Assembly: GCF_034676725.1 (NCBI RefSeq)
Contig: NZ_JAUCBR010000004.1
Location: 4,492,001-4,556,000, forward strand
Origin: Denitromonas sp.
GTDB taxonomy: Bacteria; Pseudomonadota; Gammaproteobacteria; Burkholderiales; Rhodocyclaceae
Length of the DNA stretch: 64,000 nt
Direction: 5' to 3'
Positions 43,824 through 51,903 of the stretch are shown piece by piece. A model generated the notes under the pieces. That model did no database searches. It saw only the letters and a list, made by a program, of their open reading frames with translations, and had not been told where the DNA came from. Made by a program: the position numbers and the translations under genes. Each line of letters begins with the position of its first letter. Positions within the stretch are counted from its first letter, which is position 1.

Positions 43824-44210
43824 ATGCGCCAACTGCCCCGGTATTTCCTTGTTTGCCTGCTCGCCGCATTTGCGCTGCTCTCGGCCTGCTCCGGCGATCC
43901 GCCGGCCTCCGCGGGTGCAACACACCCCAATGGCGAGCTCGCCTGGCTCCCGCCCGAGGCGCTGACCACCCTGGCACTGATCGAGCGCGGCGGCCCCTTT
44001 CCGTACCGCAAGGACGGCACCACCTTCCACAATCGCGAGCGCCTGCTGCCCCAGAAACCACGGGGCTATTATCGGGAATACACCGTCCCCACCCCCGGCG
44101 AGCGTACCCGCGGCGCGCGGCGGATCGTCACAGGCGGCACGCCACCGGAAATCTACTATTACACGGCGGACCACTACCGCAGCTTTCGACGCATCCCGGA
44201 GTCCCGATGA
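43824..44210 (+). CDS. Barnase-like (N1/T1 family) ribonuclease, predicted lipoprotein
   Basis: Guanyl-specific ribonuclease of 128 residues. The N-terminus is a lipoprotein signal with lipobox LSAC, lipidated Cys at C22, so the mature enzyme is outside the cytoplasm. The microbial RNase domain (about 50-125) keeps the catalytic set: E85 in YREYTV, R99/R100 in RGARRIV, and H117 in ADHYRSF, corresponding to barnase E73, R83/R87 and H102. Its stop overlaps the ATG of the barstar-like inhibitor gene. A GTG/TTG start two codons upstream is possible. Confidence 0.87.
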   Translation: MRQLPRYFLVCLLAAFALLSACSGDPPASAGATHPNGELAWLPPEALTTLALIERGGPFPYRKDGTTFHNRERLLPQKPRGYYREYTVPTPGERTRGARRIVTGGTPPEIYYYTADHYRSFRRIPESR

Positions 44211-44626
44211 CAACCGCTCCCGACGACGATCCCGCGCTCGCCCTGGCCAGCCACAATCGCATCCTGCCCATGCGCCGCGGCAACACCGACGCCCTCATCC
44301 GCATCGCGCAGAACGGTGGGCGGCGGGTGGTCGTGGCCACGCTCGACGGCCAGGGCGACAAGACCGACATCATCGATACGCTCGCTCGCGCCTTTGACAT
44401 GCCACGCTGGTTCGGTCACAACTGGGACGCGCTGTACGACTGCCTCACCGATCTCTCGTGGTTCCCGGCCACGGGTTATGTGCTCATTCTCACCGGCACC
44501 AGCCCCGACGCCGCCAACGCCCCCATTCTCACCGACCTGCTGACCGATTGCTGCGACCACTGGCAGGCCGAGGGCGTACCGTTTCACGTCTTTACCGATA
44601 GCGTCGTCGGTGCCGACCCCGCCTGA
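44207..44626 (+). CDS. Barstar family inhibitor
   Basis: Cytoplasmic protein of 139 residues whose central part matches barstar: DMPRWFGHNWDALYDCLTDL (about 64-83), with D74 and D78 corresponding to barstar D35 and D39, which bind the active site of barnase. It overlaps the preceding ribonuclease gene by ATGA, so the inhibitor is made together with the enzyme and protects the cytoplasm before export. The N-terminal 20 residues have no assigned function. Confidence 0.87.
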   Translation: MTTAPDDDPALALASHNRILPMRRGNTDALIRIAQNGGRRVVVATLDGQGDKTDIIDTLARAFDMPRWFGHNWDALYDCLTDLSWFPATGYVLILTGTSPDAANAPILTDLLTDCCDHWQAEGVPFHVFTDSVVGADPA

Positions 44627-45071
44627 CCCGCGCGAATTCAAGCGCCCGGACTCGGTCCTGGTGGTCATCCACACGCCGGACCACCACGTATTGCTCCTGC
44701 ACCGGTGCCCGCCCTTCGGTTTCTGGCAGTCGGTCACCGGCAGCCTGGCGCCGGGAGAAACCCCGCGTGAAGCGGCCACGCGCGAGTTCGCGGAGGAAAC
44801 CGGGCTCCTGGTCTCCGCCGGGGAGCTGATCGACTGGCGGCTCACCAATCGCTTCCCCATTCCGGCCCAATGGCGCCAGCGCTATCCACCCGGCGTGTGC
44901 CACAACAGCGAGTCAGTGTTCAGCCTGTGCCTGCCAGCGCCCCGGGACGTAACCCTGGCGCCGGCGGAGCACGATGCTGCCGAATGGCTGCCCGCGGCGC
45001 TCGCCCTGCCCCGTATCTGGTCGTGGACCAACCGCGACGCGCTGCGGCTGTGCCTGCGCCAGCCCGCCTGA
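44610..45071 (+). CDS. nudB: Dihydroneopterin triphosphate diphosphatase
   Basis: Nudix hydrolase of 153 residues removing pyrophosphate from dihydroneopterin triphosphate in folate synthesis. The Nudix box spans about 44-66 (starting GSLAPGE, ending REFAEETGL). The surrounding WQSVTG, HNSESVFSLCLP and AAEWLP segments match NudB. It begins within the barstar gene (17-bp overlap, GTG start). nudB is commonly found near aspS; here the pseudo-receiver and the RNase/barstar pair lie between. Confidence 0.88.
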   Translation: MPTPPDPREFKRPDSVLVVIHTPDHHVLLLHRCPPFGFWQSVTGSLAPGETPREAATREFAEETGLLVSAGELIDWRLTNRFPIPAQWRQRYPPGVCHNSESVFSLCLPAPRDVTLAPAEHDAAEWLPAALALPRIWSWTNRDALRLCLRQPA

Positions 45072-45118
45072 GGCAGCCCGTAATTCGTTACTGAAACAAT
45101 TGCTTGCGCCCCCCGCCC

Positions 45119-45150
45119 CTTGAAAAGCGGATCGACGACACTACCTTCGA
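45119..45150 (+). promoter_or_regulatory. Possible heat-shock (sigma-32-type) promoter for hsp20
   Basis: CTTGAAA at 45119-45125 matches a sigma-32 -35 element about 65 bp before the hsp20 start. The downstream -10 (CCCCATNT in the consensus) is only weakly seen near 45142-45150. Tentative. Confidence 0.25.
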
Positions 45151-45187
45151 TAGCGGGAATCGTTACCCGTTTGACAAGGAGGATCTC

Positions 45188-45604
45188 ATGAGCAATATCA
45201 CCCGCCACGATCCGTTCGAAGACTTCTTCCGCGGATTTTTCGTACGCCCTGTCGAGTACGGGGGCGGCACCGCCGAGGCACCGCAAATGCGTGTCGACGT
45301 CAAGGAAAGCCCCGAAGGCTATGCCGTTCACGCCGAGCTGCCCGGGGTCACCAAAGAAGACATCCATGTCCATATCGACGGGCCGGTGGTGTCGATCACT
45401 GCCGAGCGCAAACAGCAGTCCGAACAAAAGGACGGCGAGCGCGTGCTGCGTACCGAGCGCTACTACGGCAAAGTCTCACGCAGTTTCCAACTCGGCCAGG
45501 ATGTGGACGAATCGCGCGCCGCCGCCAAGTTCGTCGACGGCGTGCTGGAGCTCACCCTGCCCAAGAAAGCCGCCGTCCAGGCCAAGCGCCTGACCATCGA
45601 CTGA
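45188..45604 (+). CDS. Hsp20/alpha-crystallin small heat-shock protein
   Basis: ATP-independent holdase chaperone of 138 residues with an alpha-crystallin domain (about 35-130; ELPGVTKEDIHV, the RTERYYGKVSRSF strand and the GVLELTLPK motif) and a short N-terminal arm (DPFEDFFRGFF). The ATG at 45188 has a strong AAGGAGG site. Upstream is a candidate heat-shock promoter. The stop is followed by a GC-only 13-bp hairpin (45620-45648) without a T-tract. Confidence 0.92.
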   Translation: MSNITRHDPFEDFFRGFFVRPVEYGGGTAEAPQMRVDVKESPEGYAVHAELPGVTKEDIHVHIDGPVVSITAERKQQSEQKDGERVLRTERYYGKVSRSFQLGQDVDESRAAAKFVDGVLELTLPKKAAVQAKRLTID

Positions 45605-45696
45605 TCCGCACCGCCCACTGCCGGCCGGTGCCACTGGCGCCGGCCGGCCAGGCCGTTCACACTGGCGCCACCGCCTTTCAGGAATCACCGGCGTCA

Positions 45697-46863
45697 ATGT
45701 CGACCAAGCGCTTGCCCGGGCTGATCACAGCCCTCGCCATCCAGGCCTTCACCGTCGCCACGGCGGCCGAGCTCCGGGTCGGGCCGGGCGAACCCGTCGC
45801 GCGCATCGCCGACGCCGCACGCCTCGCGCAGGACGGCGACACCGTCATCATCCTGCCCGGCGTCTATCGCGGCGATGTCGCCCTGTGGCAGCAAGACCGA
45901 CTCACCATCCGCGGGCTGGGCGACGGCCCCATCCTCGACGCCGACGGCCGGTCGGTCGAAGGCAAGGCCATCTGGGTGATCCGCGGCGGCAACATCCGCA
46001 TCGACAACATCACCTTCCGCGGCGCGCGCGTGCCCGACCAGAACGGTGCCGGTATCCGCTTTGAGCGCGGGCAATTGACCGTGACCAACAGTCGCTTCAT
46101 CGACAACGAAAACGGCATTCTTACCAGTAATGACGGTGACGCACGGCTAGCGATCGAAAACAGCGTGTTCGCCCAGGCGCCACACCACCCCGGCGCCCTG
46201 CACCACCTGATCTATGTCGGACGCATCGCCCATTTTTCGCTGCGCGGCAGCGCAGTGCGTGGCGGCCATCGCGGCCACCTGGTCAAATCACGCGCCCGGA
46301 CCCACCGGATCGAATACAACTGGCTCGTCGACGGGCCGGGGGGCGAAGCCTCGTACGAACTGGAGTTCCCCGAGGGTGGCCAGGCAACGGTTATCGGCAA
46401 CATCATCGGCCAGTCGGCCAGCACCTCGAACCTCACACTGATCAGCTACGGGGCCGAGGGCTATCGCTGGCCCGACAACCAGCTGGCGCTGAGCCACAAC
46501 ACGCTCATCAACGACCGGCCCGGCGGCGGCCGCTTCCTGCATGTATGGCAGCACGACGCGAGCGCCCAGCCGGCCGTCATGGCCTGCAACAACCTGCTCA
46601 TCGGACTCGGACTATTCGCCCTTGGCAATCCGGGTGAATTCGTTGACAACCCCAGCATCACGCCGCGCGCGTCCGGGAACGCCCCGGACGCCTATCGCCT
46701 TGACGCAGATTCGCTGCTGCGGGGCCATGCCGGCGCCGCGCCGAACTGGCGAACCATCACCCTTCAACCGACCCATGAATTCACCCCACCGGCCGGCACG
46801 CGGGCACTCGCCCTGCCCCGCCACTGGGCGCCGGGCGCATTTCAAACGCCTCCACCGCGGTGA
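45697..46863 (+). CDS. Exported right-handed parallel beta-helix protein
   Basis: Protein of 388 residues with a signal peptide (about 8-26, ending TAAEL). The body shows regular beta-helix (pectate-lyase-like) turns: GDTVIILPGVYRGD, RLTIRGLGDGPILDADG, NIRIDNITFRG, QLTVTNSRFIDNENGI, ARLAIENSVF, followed by longer strands up to about 320. No lyase catalytic residues are recognisable. It may bind or cut a polysaccharide, but the substrate is unknown. No obvious functional partner; argB follows. Confidence 0.78.
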   Translation: MSTKRLPGLITALAIQAFTVATAAELRVGPGEPVARIADAARLAQDGDTVIILPGVYRGDVALWQQDRLTIRGLGDGPILDADGRSVEGKAIWVIRGGNIRIDNITFRGARVPDQNGAGIRFERGQLTVTNSRFIDNENGILTSNDGDARLAIENSVFAQAPHHPGALHHLIYVGRIAHFSLRGSAVRGGHRGHLVKSRARTHRIEYNWLVDGPGGEASYELEFPEGGQATVIGNIIGQSASTSNLTLISYGAEGYRWPDNQLALSHNTLINDRPGGGRFLHVWQHDASAQPAVMACNNLLIGLGLFALGNPGEFVDNPSITPRASGNAPDAYRLDADSLLRGHAGAAPNWRTITLQPTHEFTPPAGTRALALPRHWAPGAFQTPPPR

Positions 46864-46880
46864 GCTGAAGATGCGTCACT

Positions 46881-46909
46881 TTGCGGAGCGAAAAGCACAC
46901 CGTTAGAAT
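46881..46909 (+). promoter_or_regulatory. Sigma-70-like promoter for argB
   Basis: TTGCGG at 46881-46886 and TAGAAT at 46904-46909 are separated by 17 bp, and the argB start is 29 bp further on. Confidence 0.5.
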
Positions 46910-46938
46910 CAGGCTTTCTCCCACTCGCGACCGCCCAG

Positions 46939-47838
46939 ATGAGCTCCGACGCCCCAACCCCGATCACGCCCGCCCGCAAAGCCGCCATCCTTGCCGAAGC
47001 GCTGCCGTACATCAAACGCTTCTTCGACAAGACCATCGTCATCAAGTACGGCGGCAACGCGATGACCGACCCCCACCTGAAGGACTGCTTCGCCCGTGAT
47101 GTGGTCCTGCTCAAGCTGGTGGGGCTCAACCCGGTCGTGGTGCACGGCGGCGGCCCGCAGATCGAAAATCTGCTCACCCGGGTCGGCAAGAAGGGCGAGT
47201 TCATCCAGGGCATGCGGGTCACCGACGCCGAGACCATGGAAGTGGTGGAGATGGTGCTCGGCGGCCAGGTCAACAAGGAAATCGTCAACCTGATCAACCA
47301 GCACGGCGGCAAGGCCGTCGGCCTGACCGGCAAGGACGCACGCTTCATCCGCGCCAAGAAACTGCTGATGCAGAAAACCGGCGCACCGCTGGGCGATGTC
47401 GTGGACATCGGCCAGGTCGGCGAAATCACCCAGATCGACCCGGCCCTGATCTCCTTCCTCGACAAGGGCGACTTCATCCCGGTGATCGCGCCGATCGGTG
47501 TGGGCGAAGACGGCGAAACCTACAACATCAACGCCGACGTGGTCGCCGGCAAACTGGCCGAGATCCTCAAGGCCGAAAAGCTGGTGCTGCTGACCAACAC
47601 CCCGGGCGTGCTCGACCAGAATGGCAAGCTGCTCACCGGACTGACCCCGAAGGAAATCGACGCACTGGTCGAAGACGGCACCCTGTCCGGCGGCATGCTG
47701 CCCAAGATCGGCTCCGCGCTCGATGCTGCCCGCAGCGGCGTCAATTCGGTGCACATCATCGATGGCCGCGTCGAACACTGCCTGCTGCTGGAGATCCTGA
47801 CCGACCACGGGGTCGGCACGATGATCAAGAGTCGCTAG
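46939..47838 (+). CDS. argB: Acetylglutamate kinase
   Basis: Phosphorylates N-acetylglutamate in arginine synthesis. The 299 residues begin with an N-terminal helix, then the nucleotide-binding KYGGNAMTD (about 36-44), the substrate loop VHGGGPQIENLL (about 65-76) and the NINADVVAGKLAEIL motif (about 196-210). The PKIGSALDAARSGVNSVHI segment near the C-terminus is typical. The 3' end overlaps the convergent TPR gene by 14 bp. Confidence 0.97.
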   Translation: MSSDAPTPITPARKAAILAEALPYIKRFFDKTIVIKYGGNAMTDPHLKDCFARDVVLLKLVGLNPVVVHGGGPQIENLLTRVGKKGEFIQGMRVTDAETMEVVEMVLGGQVNKEIVNLINQHGGKAVGLTGKDARFIRAKKLLMQKTGAPLGDVVDIGQVGEITQIDPALISFLDKGDFIPVIAPIGVGEDGETYNINADVVAGKLAEILKAEKLVLLTNTPGVLDQNGKLLTGLTPKEIDALVEDGTLSGGMLPKIGSALDAARSGVNSVHIIDGRVEHCLLLEILTDHGVGTMIKSR

Positions 47839-48511
47839 GTTTTTCCATGGCGGCGTCCGGTGCCGCGGGCACCGGATCCTGCCACTGCCCGGCCCGCTTC
47901 AGCTTGTCGCGCAGCCCCGGCAGCGGAAAGCCCAGCGAATAGGCCTTGTGCGCACTTTCCAGGGCCCGGTCATAGCGTTTCAGGTCAAAGTAGGCCAGGC
48001 CGAGGTTGTAGTAGAGATTCGGGTTGTTGTCGGACAGCTCCTGAGCGGCTTCGAGCTTCTTGATCGCCGCCTCGGCCCGACCGTCGTTGAGCAGATAGAG
48101 GCCGTAGATCATCTTGACCATGGCGTCATCGTTGCGAAACGCCTCCGCTCGCCGCATGTAGCACTCGACCGAATACCGCGCGCCGCGAGGCTTCGACGTC
48201 TTGTCGCGAAGCCCGAGGTTCATCATCGCGATCAAGGCCCGGTGATGGTTCGGAAACTTCCCCAGCGTATAGCCGATATCGCCGCCGACACTGGTCGTCT
48301 GCCCCCGCACCAGACGCTCGGTCAGCGGATCGAAATGGCGGTTTTCAACAATCGGCAGCTTGTCCTTGTCGATCCGATAGTCCAGCGGATGATCGTTACT
48401 GGCCAGCACGCCGCACTGCAATGGCAGTTCCTGCCCGGCCGCCAGCGACGCCAAACACGACAGCATCAGCGCCGTAACAAGGCGGATGCTGACAAAACGC
48501 TTCGCTCTCAT
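47825..48511 (-). CDS. Exported tetratricopeptide-repeat protein
   Basis: Protein of 228 residues with a signal peptide (about 6-26) and two or three TPR-like helix pairs (about 110-210; the clearest is NPNLYYNLGLAYFDLKRYDR). The N-terminal part has CGV and a conserved GYTLGKFPNHHRALIAMMNL segment. The frame continues six codons upstream of the ATG at 48511. No function assigned. It is the last gene before the polysaccharide locus and may be transcribed with the hydrolase upstream of it (46-bp gap). Confidence 0.75.
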   Translation of the reverse strand: MRAKRFVSIRLVTALMLSCLASLAAGQELPLQCGVLASNDHPLDYRIDKDKLPIVENRHFDPLTERLVRGQTTSVGGDIGYTLGKFPNHHRALIAMMNLGLRDKTSKPRGARYSVECYMRRAEAFRNDDAMVKMIYGLYLLNDGRAEAAIKKLEAAQELSDNNPNLYYNLGLAYFDLKRYDRALESAHKAYSLGFPLPGLRDKLKRAGQWQDPVPAAPDAAMEKPSDS

Positions 48512-48556
48512 GCCGCTTCTCTCCTGCAATAAATCGATTCACCGCGACCGCACACC

Positions 48557-49414
48557 TCAATGCCCTGCACGGCACACCCACTGGGCAGTTGCCGCGGCGA
48601 CCGCCTCTCTGGCAGCGGACGACGAAAAGGTGTGGTCGGCCTCTTTGAAATGCAGCACGTCAATTCGCCCCTGAGCCAGCTGTTCGGAGAACGCCGGCAC
48701 TTCGGCCACCGCCTCCTCGAACTCGCGCGCGACATAGTCACGCCCGCTCAGCACGACAAGGCTCCGTCCGTGCGCACGTCGCAACGCATCCACGATGCCG
48801 TCGGCAAGCTCTGGCGCGCTGCCTGCCCCCAGACCGACACCCATCTTCAAGCGGACCAGCCCGGGAAAGCTTGCCACGAATCGCCGCACGGCGTCGCGCA
48901 GGCGCACCTCGCCACGCAGCAGCTTGCGCCAGAAATCGATGTCGAGCAGCCGCCGAGGATAGTAGTGTTTCAAGTAAGTCCGCGCCTGCGACGACGCCGT
49001 GCGTACCCACGGGTTGAGTAGCACGAGCCCACAGACCCGCCGATCGGTCGGTGCGTAGATGGCCGCCGCGGTGGCGCCGTCACACAGCCCCCAGAGCACA
49101 AACCGGGACACCCCCGGCTCGATGTCCGAAAAAGCCGCCAGCGCCGCGGCAATGTCGTCGGCCGTGGCGGCAAAGCCCCGCGGCTCGCCGGTGCCATCGC
49201 CCATGCCGCGCACGTCGAAACGCAGGCTCGCAATGCCATGCCGGGCCAGATGGCGCGCCAGGAGAACAAACTGGCGATGACTGCCGGCCCGGTACTGCGG
49301 CCCACCGACAACGATCAGCACGGCTGCCGACGCGACGGTCTCGGGTCGACAGACCACGCCGACCAAGGACTCCTGCTGACACGGAAAAACCACCGCTTGT
49401 TCGCGAAAACTCAC
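48557..49414 (-). CDS. Exosortase A system-associated hydrolase 1 (copy A)
   Basis: Alpha/beta-hydrolase of 285 residues of the XrtA-linked type 1 family. GGPQYRAGSHRQFV (about 37-50) and RFDVRGMGD (about 65-73) are family signatures. The nucleophile elbow is G109-L-C-D-G113, with Cys111 in place of the usual Ser. A later acidic residue and His in the KEADHTFS segment complete a triad. Its start overlaps the type 2 hydrolase by 4 bp, and the ACP gene overlaps that in turn, giving an ACP-hydrolase2-hydrolase1 cassette. The substrate is unknown, probably linked to the polysaccharide. Confidence 0.87.
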   Translation of the reverse strand: MSFREQAVVFPCQQESLVGVVCRPETVASAAVLIVVGGPQYRAGSHRQFVLLARHLARHGIASLRFDVRGMGDGTGEPRGFAATADDIAAALAAFSDIEPGVSRFVLWGLCDGATAAAIYAPTDRRVCGLVLLNPWVRTASSQARTYLKHYYPRRLLDIDFWRKLLRGEVRLRDAVRRFVASFPGLVRLKMGVGLGAGSAPELADGIVDALRRAHGRSLVVLSGRDYVAREFEEAVAEVPAFSEQLAQGRIDVLHFKEADHTFSSSAAREAVAAATAQWVCRAGH

Positions 49415-50238
49415 CCAAGCCCCCGGTTGAGTGCATCGAGCGTCGCCCCCGGCAGCGCCGACGCCACTGTAATTTCCTGCGTTCGCCAGAAGGCGGGACC
49501 GGTGACGGGGTGCCAGTCATGACGCACCCCGGCCTCGGACCACCGCTGCTGCAACGCCAGTGCATTTGGCCCGGACGCGCCTTCGGTGGCGAGGACTTCA
49601 ATCACGGTTGTCATCGCTTGATGCGGCGGAAAATCCTCCAGCGAGCCGGCTTCCAGCCCCGTGGCCAATGCCGGCGACAAGGTATAGCCCGCGACCTCGA
49701 CCTGACGGCCTGCGGCCAGATCGCTCCGCGCACGCGCCATGGCGGCGCGGCCACCGGCATCGTTGAGCATGTCACCGGCCGCCTTGAGGAACAGGAACTG
49801 CGTCAGGTGCTGCTTGCCGTGGATCACCGGCTGCCACAAGATCGCCGGCGCATCGACCTGGCGCGTCCTGAGCCAGTCCGATATCAGCAAACACCCGGCC
49901 CGCAAAGACCACACGGCAGGCGTTTGTGCGAAACGCTGCCCCAGCCAGGCGTAAGCCGCATCAATGTCCTCCAGCCACCCCGTCCAGCTGGCATCGGCAA
50001 AATCGCCCCCACTATCGCCGCATCCGGTTAGATCGAGCACCAGCGCGGCCCAGCCGTTGGCGGCCAGATGCTCTGCTGTCAGCGCCACCATCCGCCGGGA
50101 CTTATTCATTTCCTCGGCAAACGGCGGCACGAACAGCACACACCCGCGCACCGGCCCGGTGGGGAGATGGAGCAGGCAGAACCGCCCCGGCGGCCTGGGC
50201 CCCGGCAGGAAGAAGGCTTCCCTGGCGTGCACGCTCAC
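49411..50238 (-). CDS. Exosortase A system-associated hydrolase 2 (copy A)
   Basis: Alpha/beta-hydrolase-fold protein of 275 residues of the XrtA-linked type 2 family, recognised by VPPFAEEMNKSRR (about 38-50) and the LDLTGCGDSGGDF segment (about 68-80). The elbow reads S111-L-R-A-G115, with Arg at the nucleophile position, so it may not be a hydrolase in the usual sense. It overlaps the ACP (upstream) and hydrolase 1 (downstream) by 4 bp each, so the three are made together. Confidence 0.87.
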   Translation of the reverse strand: MSVHAREAFFLPGPRPPGRFCLLHLPTGPVRGCVLFVPPFAEEMNKSRRMVALTAEHLAANGWAALVLDLTGCGDSGGDFADASWTGWLEDIDAAYAWLGQRFAQTPAVWSLRAGCLLISDWLRTRQVDAPAILWQPVIHGKQHLTQFLFLKAAGDMLNDAGGRAAMARARSDLAAGRQVEVAGYTLSPALATGLEAGSLEDFPPHQAMTTVIEVLATEGASGPNALALQQRWSEAGVRHDWHPVTGPAFWRTQEITVASALPGATLDALNRGLG

Positions 50239-50489
50239 TGCAGCTTGCCGGCAACGAATTCCACAAGGGTTCCAACGCTGGCAAAAGTCCGGCCGTCGAT
50301 ATCGTCATCCTCGATGACAAAACCGAAGCGCTCTTCCAGCAAATTGATGACACCCACGACAGCCATGGAGTCCAGTTCCGGCACTGCGCCCAACAGCGGC
50401 GTTTCCAGGTCGTAGTCCATGGCCCGCCCGCCCAGGGCGAGCACGTCATCGAGAACGACCAGCACTTCGTGCTTGATATCCAAATCCAA
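50235..50489 (-). CDS. Acyl carrier protein of the XrtA locus (copy A)
   Basis: Small acidic four-helix protein of 84 residues. The phosphopantetheine serine is S41 in LDSMAVV, preceded by D40 as in canonical ACPs. It starts the minus-strand cassette ACP-hydrolase2-hydrolase1. It probably carries an acyl group during the making or decoration of the exopolysaccharide; the acyl group is unknown. The gene lies upstream of a divergent glycosyltransferase gene. Confidence 0.86.
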   Translation of the reverse strand: MDLDIKHEVLVVLDDVLALGGRAMDYDLETPLLGAVPELDSMAVVGVINLLEERFGFVIEDDDIDGRTFASVGTLVEFVAGKLQ

Positions 50490-50554
50490 CCTCCAAGGGA
50501 CTATTTGGGCTTGCCCGCAGACATGACGAAGCCATCACCGATCTGCAGGCAGGT

Positions 50555-50563
50555 TGCTATTAT
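50555..50563 (+). promoter_or_regulatory. Candidate extended -10 promoter for the glycosyltransferase gene
   Basis: TGCTATTAT (TG-N-TATTAT) lies 84 bp before the glycosyltransferase ATG in the divergent gap with the ACP gene. No good -35 is visible. Confidence 0.35.
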
Positions 50564-50646
50564 AGGGGCCGATTTCCGTTGGCACGCATGAACTGTTCCC
50601 CAGTGGCCATGGCGTTGTCGCCCTCCCCGTCGAGTCACACGCCACC

Positions 50647-51903
50647 ATGCCGAAAAAACGTCTCCTGATGGTTGCCTACCACTTCCCCCCTATCCAGGGG
50701 AGCAGTGGCGTTCAGCGCACCTTGCGTTTTGTGCGCTATCTGGCCGACTACGGTTGGGAGCCGCTGGTGCTGACCATCAGCCCCTGCGCCTACGAGGCGA
50801 CCGCCGACGACCAGCTCGCCGACATCCCGACGGGCACCGTGGTCAAACGTGCCTGGGGTCTCGATGCGGCCCGCCATCTGTCGATCGCCGGGCGCTACCC
50901 GTCTTTCATCGCCCGCCCGGATCGCTGGGCAAACTGGCAAGTGGCGGCGCGATACCTCGGCCTGCAGATGATTCGACGCTACCGGCCACACGCCATCTGG
51001 TCCACCTACCCCATCGCCACGGCCCACCAGATTGGTGCAGCACTGGCAACACGCAGCCGGTTGCCGTGGATTGCCGATTTTCGTGACCCCATGGCGCAGG
51101 ACGACTACCCCACCGACCCCAGCCAACGCCAGTGTTTCGTGCGGCTTGAGCAACAGGTTGCGCAACACGCGGCACGCATGGTGATGACGACTCCGGGCGC
51201 GCTGCGCCTGTATCAGGACAGGTTTCCCGCCGCCGCCGGGCGCATGCGCCTGATCGAAAACGGCTACGACGAAGCCGCCTTCGACGGTCTCGACGACAGC
51301 ACGCCGCTCAACGCCGGTTGCCTGACCCTGCTGCACAGCGGCATCGTCTATCCCGACGAGCGCGACCCGCGTGCGCTGATCGCCGCCCTGGCCCGTCTGC
51401 AGGCCGAGGCGCCCGAGGCCGCCAGCCGACTGCGACTGCGATTCCGCGCCCCGGTCCATGCCGGGCTGCTGCAGCAACTCGCGCTAACCCACGGCGTCCA
51501 AGACCTTGTCGAGATCCTGCCGCCGATCGGCTATCGCGATGCCCTGGCCGAAATCTGCCGCGCCGACGGGCTGTTGATCCTGCAAGCGGCCAACTGCAAC
51601 CAGCAAATTCCCGCCAAGCTCTATGAATACTTGCGCGCCGGCCGCCCCATCATCGCACTGACCGACCCCGCCGGCGACACCGCTCAGGCCCTGGCGATGG
51701 CGGGCATTTCCCACACCACCCGCCTCGACGACGCGGCCGCGATCGCTCGCACCCTGGCCGTGTTCTGCCGTGCGCCGACCGCGTCGTATCGTCCGGACCC
51801 GATCGTCGTCGCGCAATCATCGCGCCAGGCCCGCACGGCCGCACTGGCCGCCCTGCTCGACGAAACGCTATCTGCGCCCGGCCATCAGCCCGTCAGTCCT
51901 TGA
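50647..51903 (+). CDS. Glycosyltransferase family 4 protein
   Basis: Cytoplasmic or membrane-associated glycosyltransferase of 418 residues, GT-B fold. The N-terminal domain begins MVAYHFPPIQGSSGVQR, typical of GT4 enzymes of exopolysaccharide loci. The C-terminal domain has the nucleotide-sugar site with the IPAKLYEYLRAGRPIIAL motif (about 319-336) containing the conserved Glu. It transfers a sugar to a growing lipid-linked chain; donor and acceptor cannot be deduced. The 3' end overlaps the convergent ligase gene by 11 bp. Confidence 0.88.
   Translation: MPKKRLLMVAYHFPPIQGSSGVQRTLRFVRYLADYGWEPLVLTISPCAYEATADDQLADIPTGTVVKRAWGLDAARHLSIAGRYPSFIARPDRWANWQVAARYLGLQMIRRYRPHAIWSTYPIATAHQIGAALATRSRLPWIADFRDPMAQDDYPTDPSQRQCFVRLEQQVAQHAARMVMTTPGALRLYQDRFPAAAGRMRLIENGYDEAAFDGLDDSTPLNAGCLTLLHSGIVYPDERDPRALIAALARLQAEAPEAASRLRLRFRAPVHAGLLQQLALTHGVQDLVEILPPIGYRDALAEICRADGLLILQAANCNQQIPAKLYEYLRAGRPIIALTDPAGDTAQALAMAGISHTTRLDDAAAIARTLAVFCRAPTASYRPDPIVVAQSSRQARTAALAALLDETLSAPGHQPVSP

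Noticed and set aside
45072..45187. RNA thermometer (ROSE-like) in the hsp20 leader
   Set aside because: No UYGCU-type anti-Shine-Dalgarno next to the AAGGAGG site was found; the only TTGCT lies too far upstream.
45620..45648. 13-bp GC hairpin after hsp20, first considered a terminator
   Set aside because: The stem is strong (one G-U pair) but no T-tract follows on either strand, so an intrinsic terminator is not supported; it may just stabilise the mRNA end.
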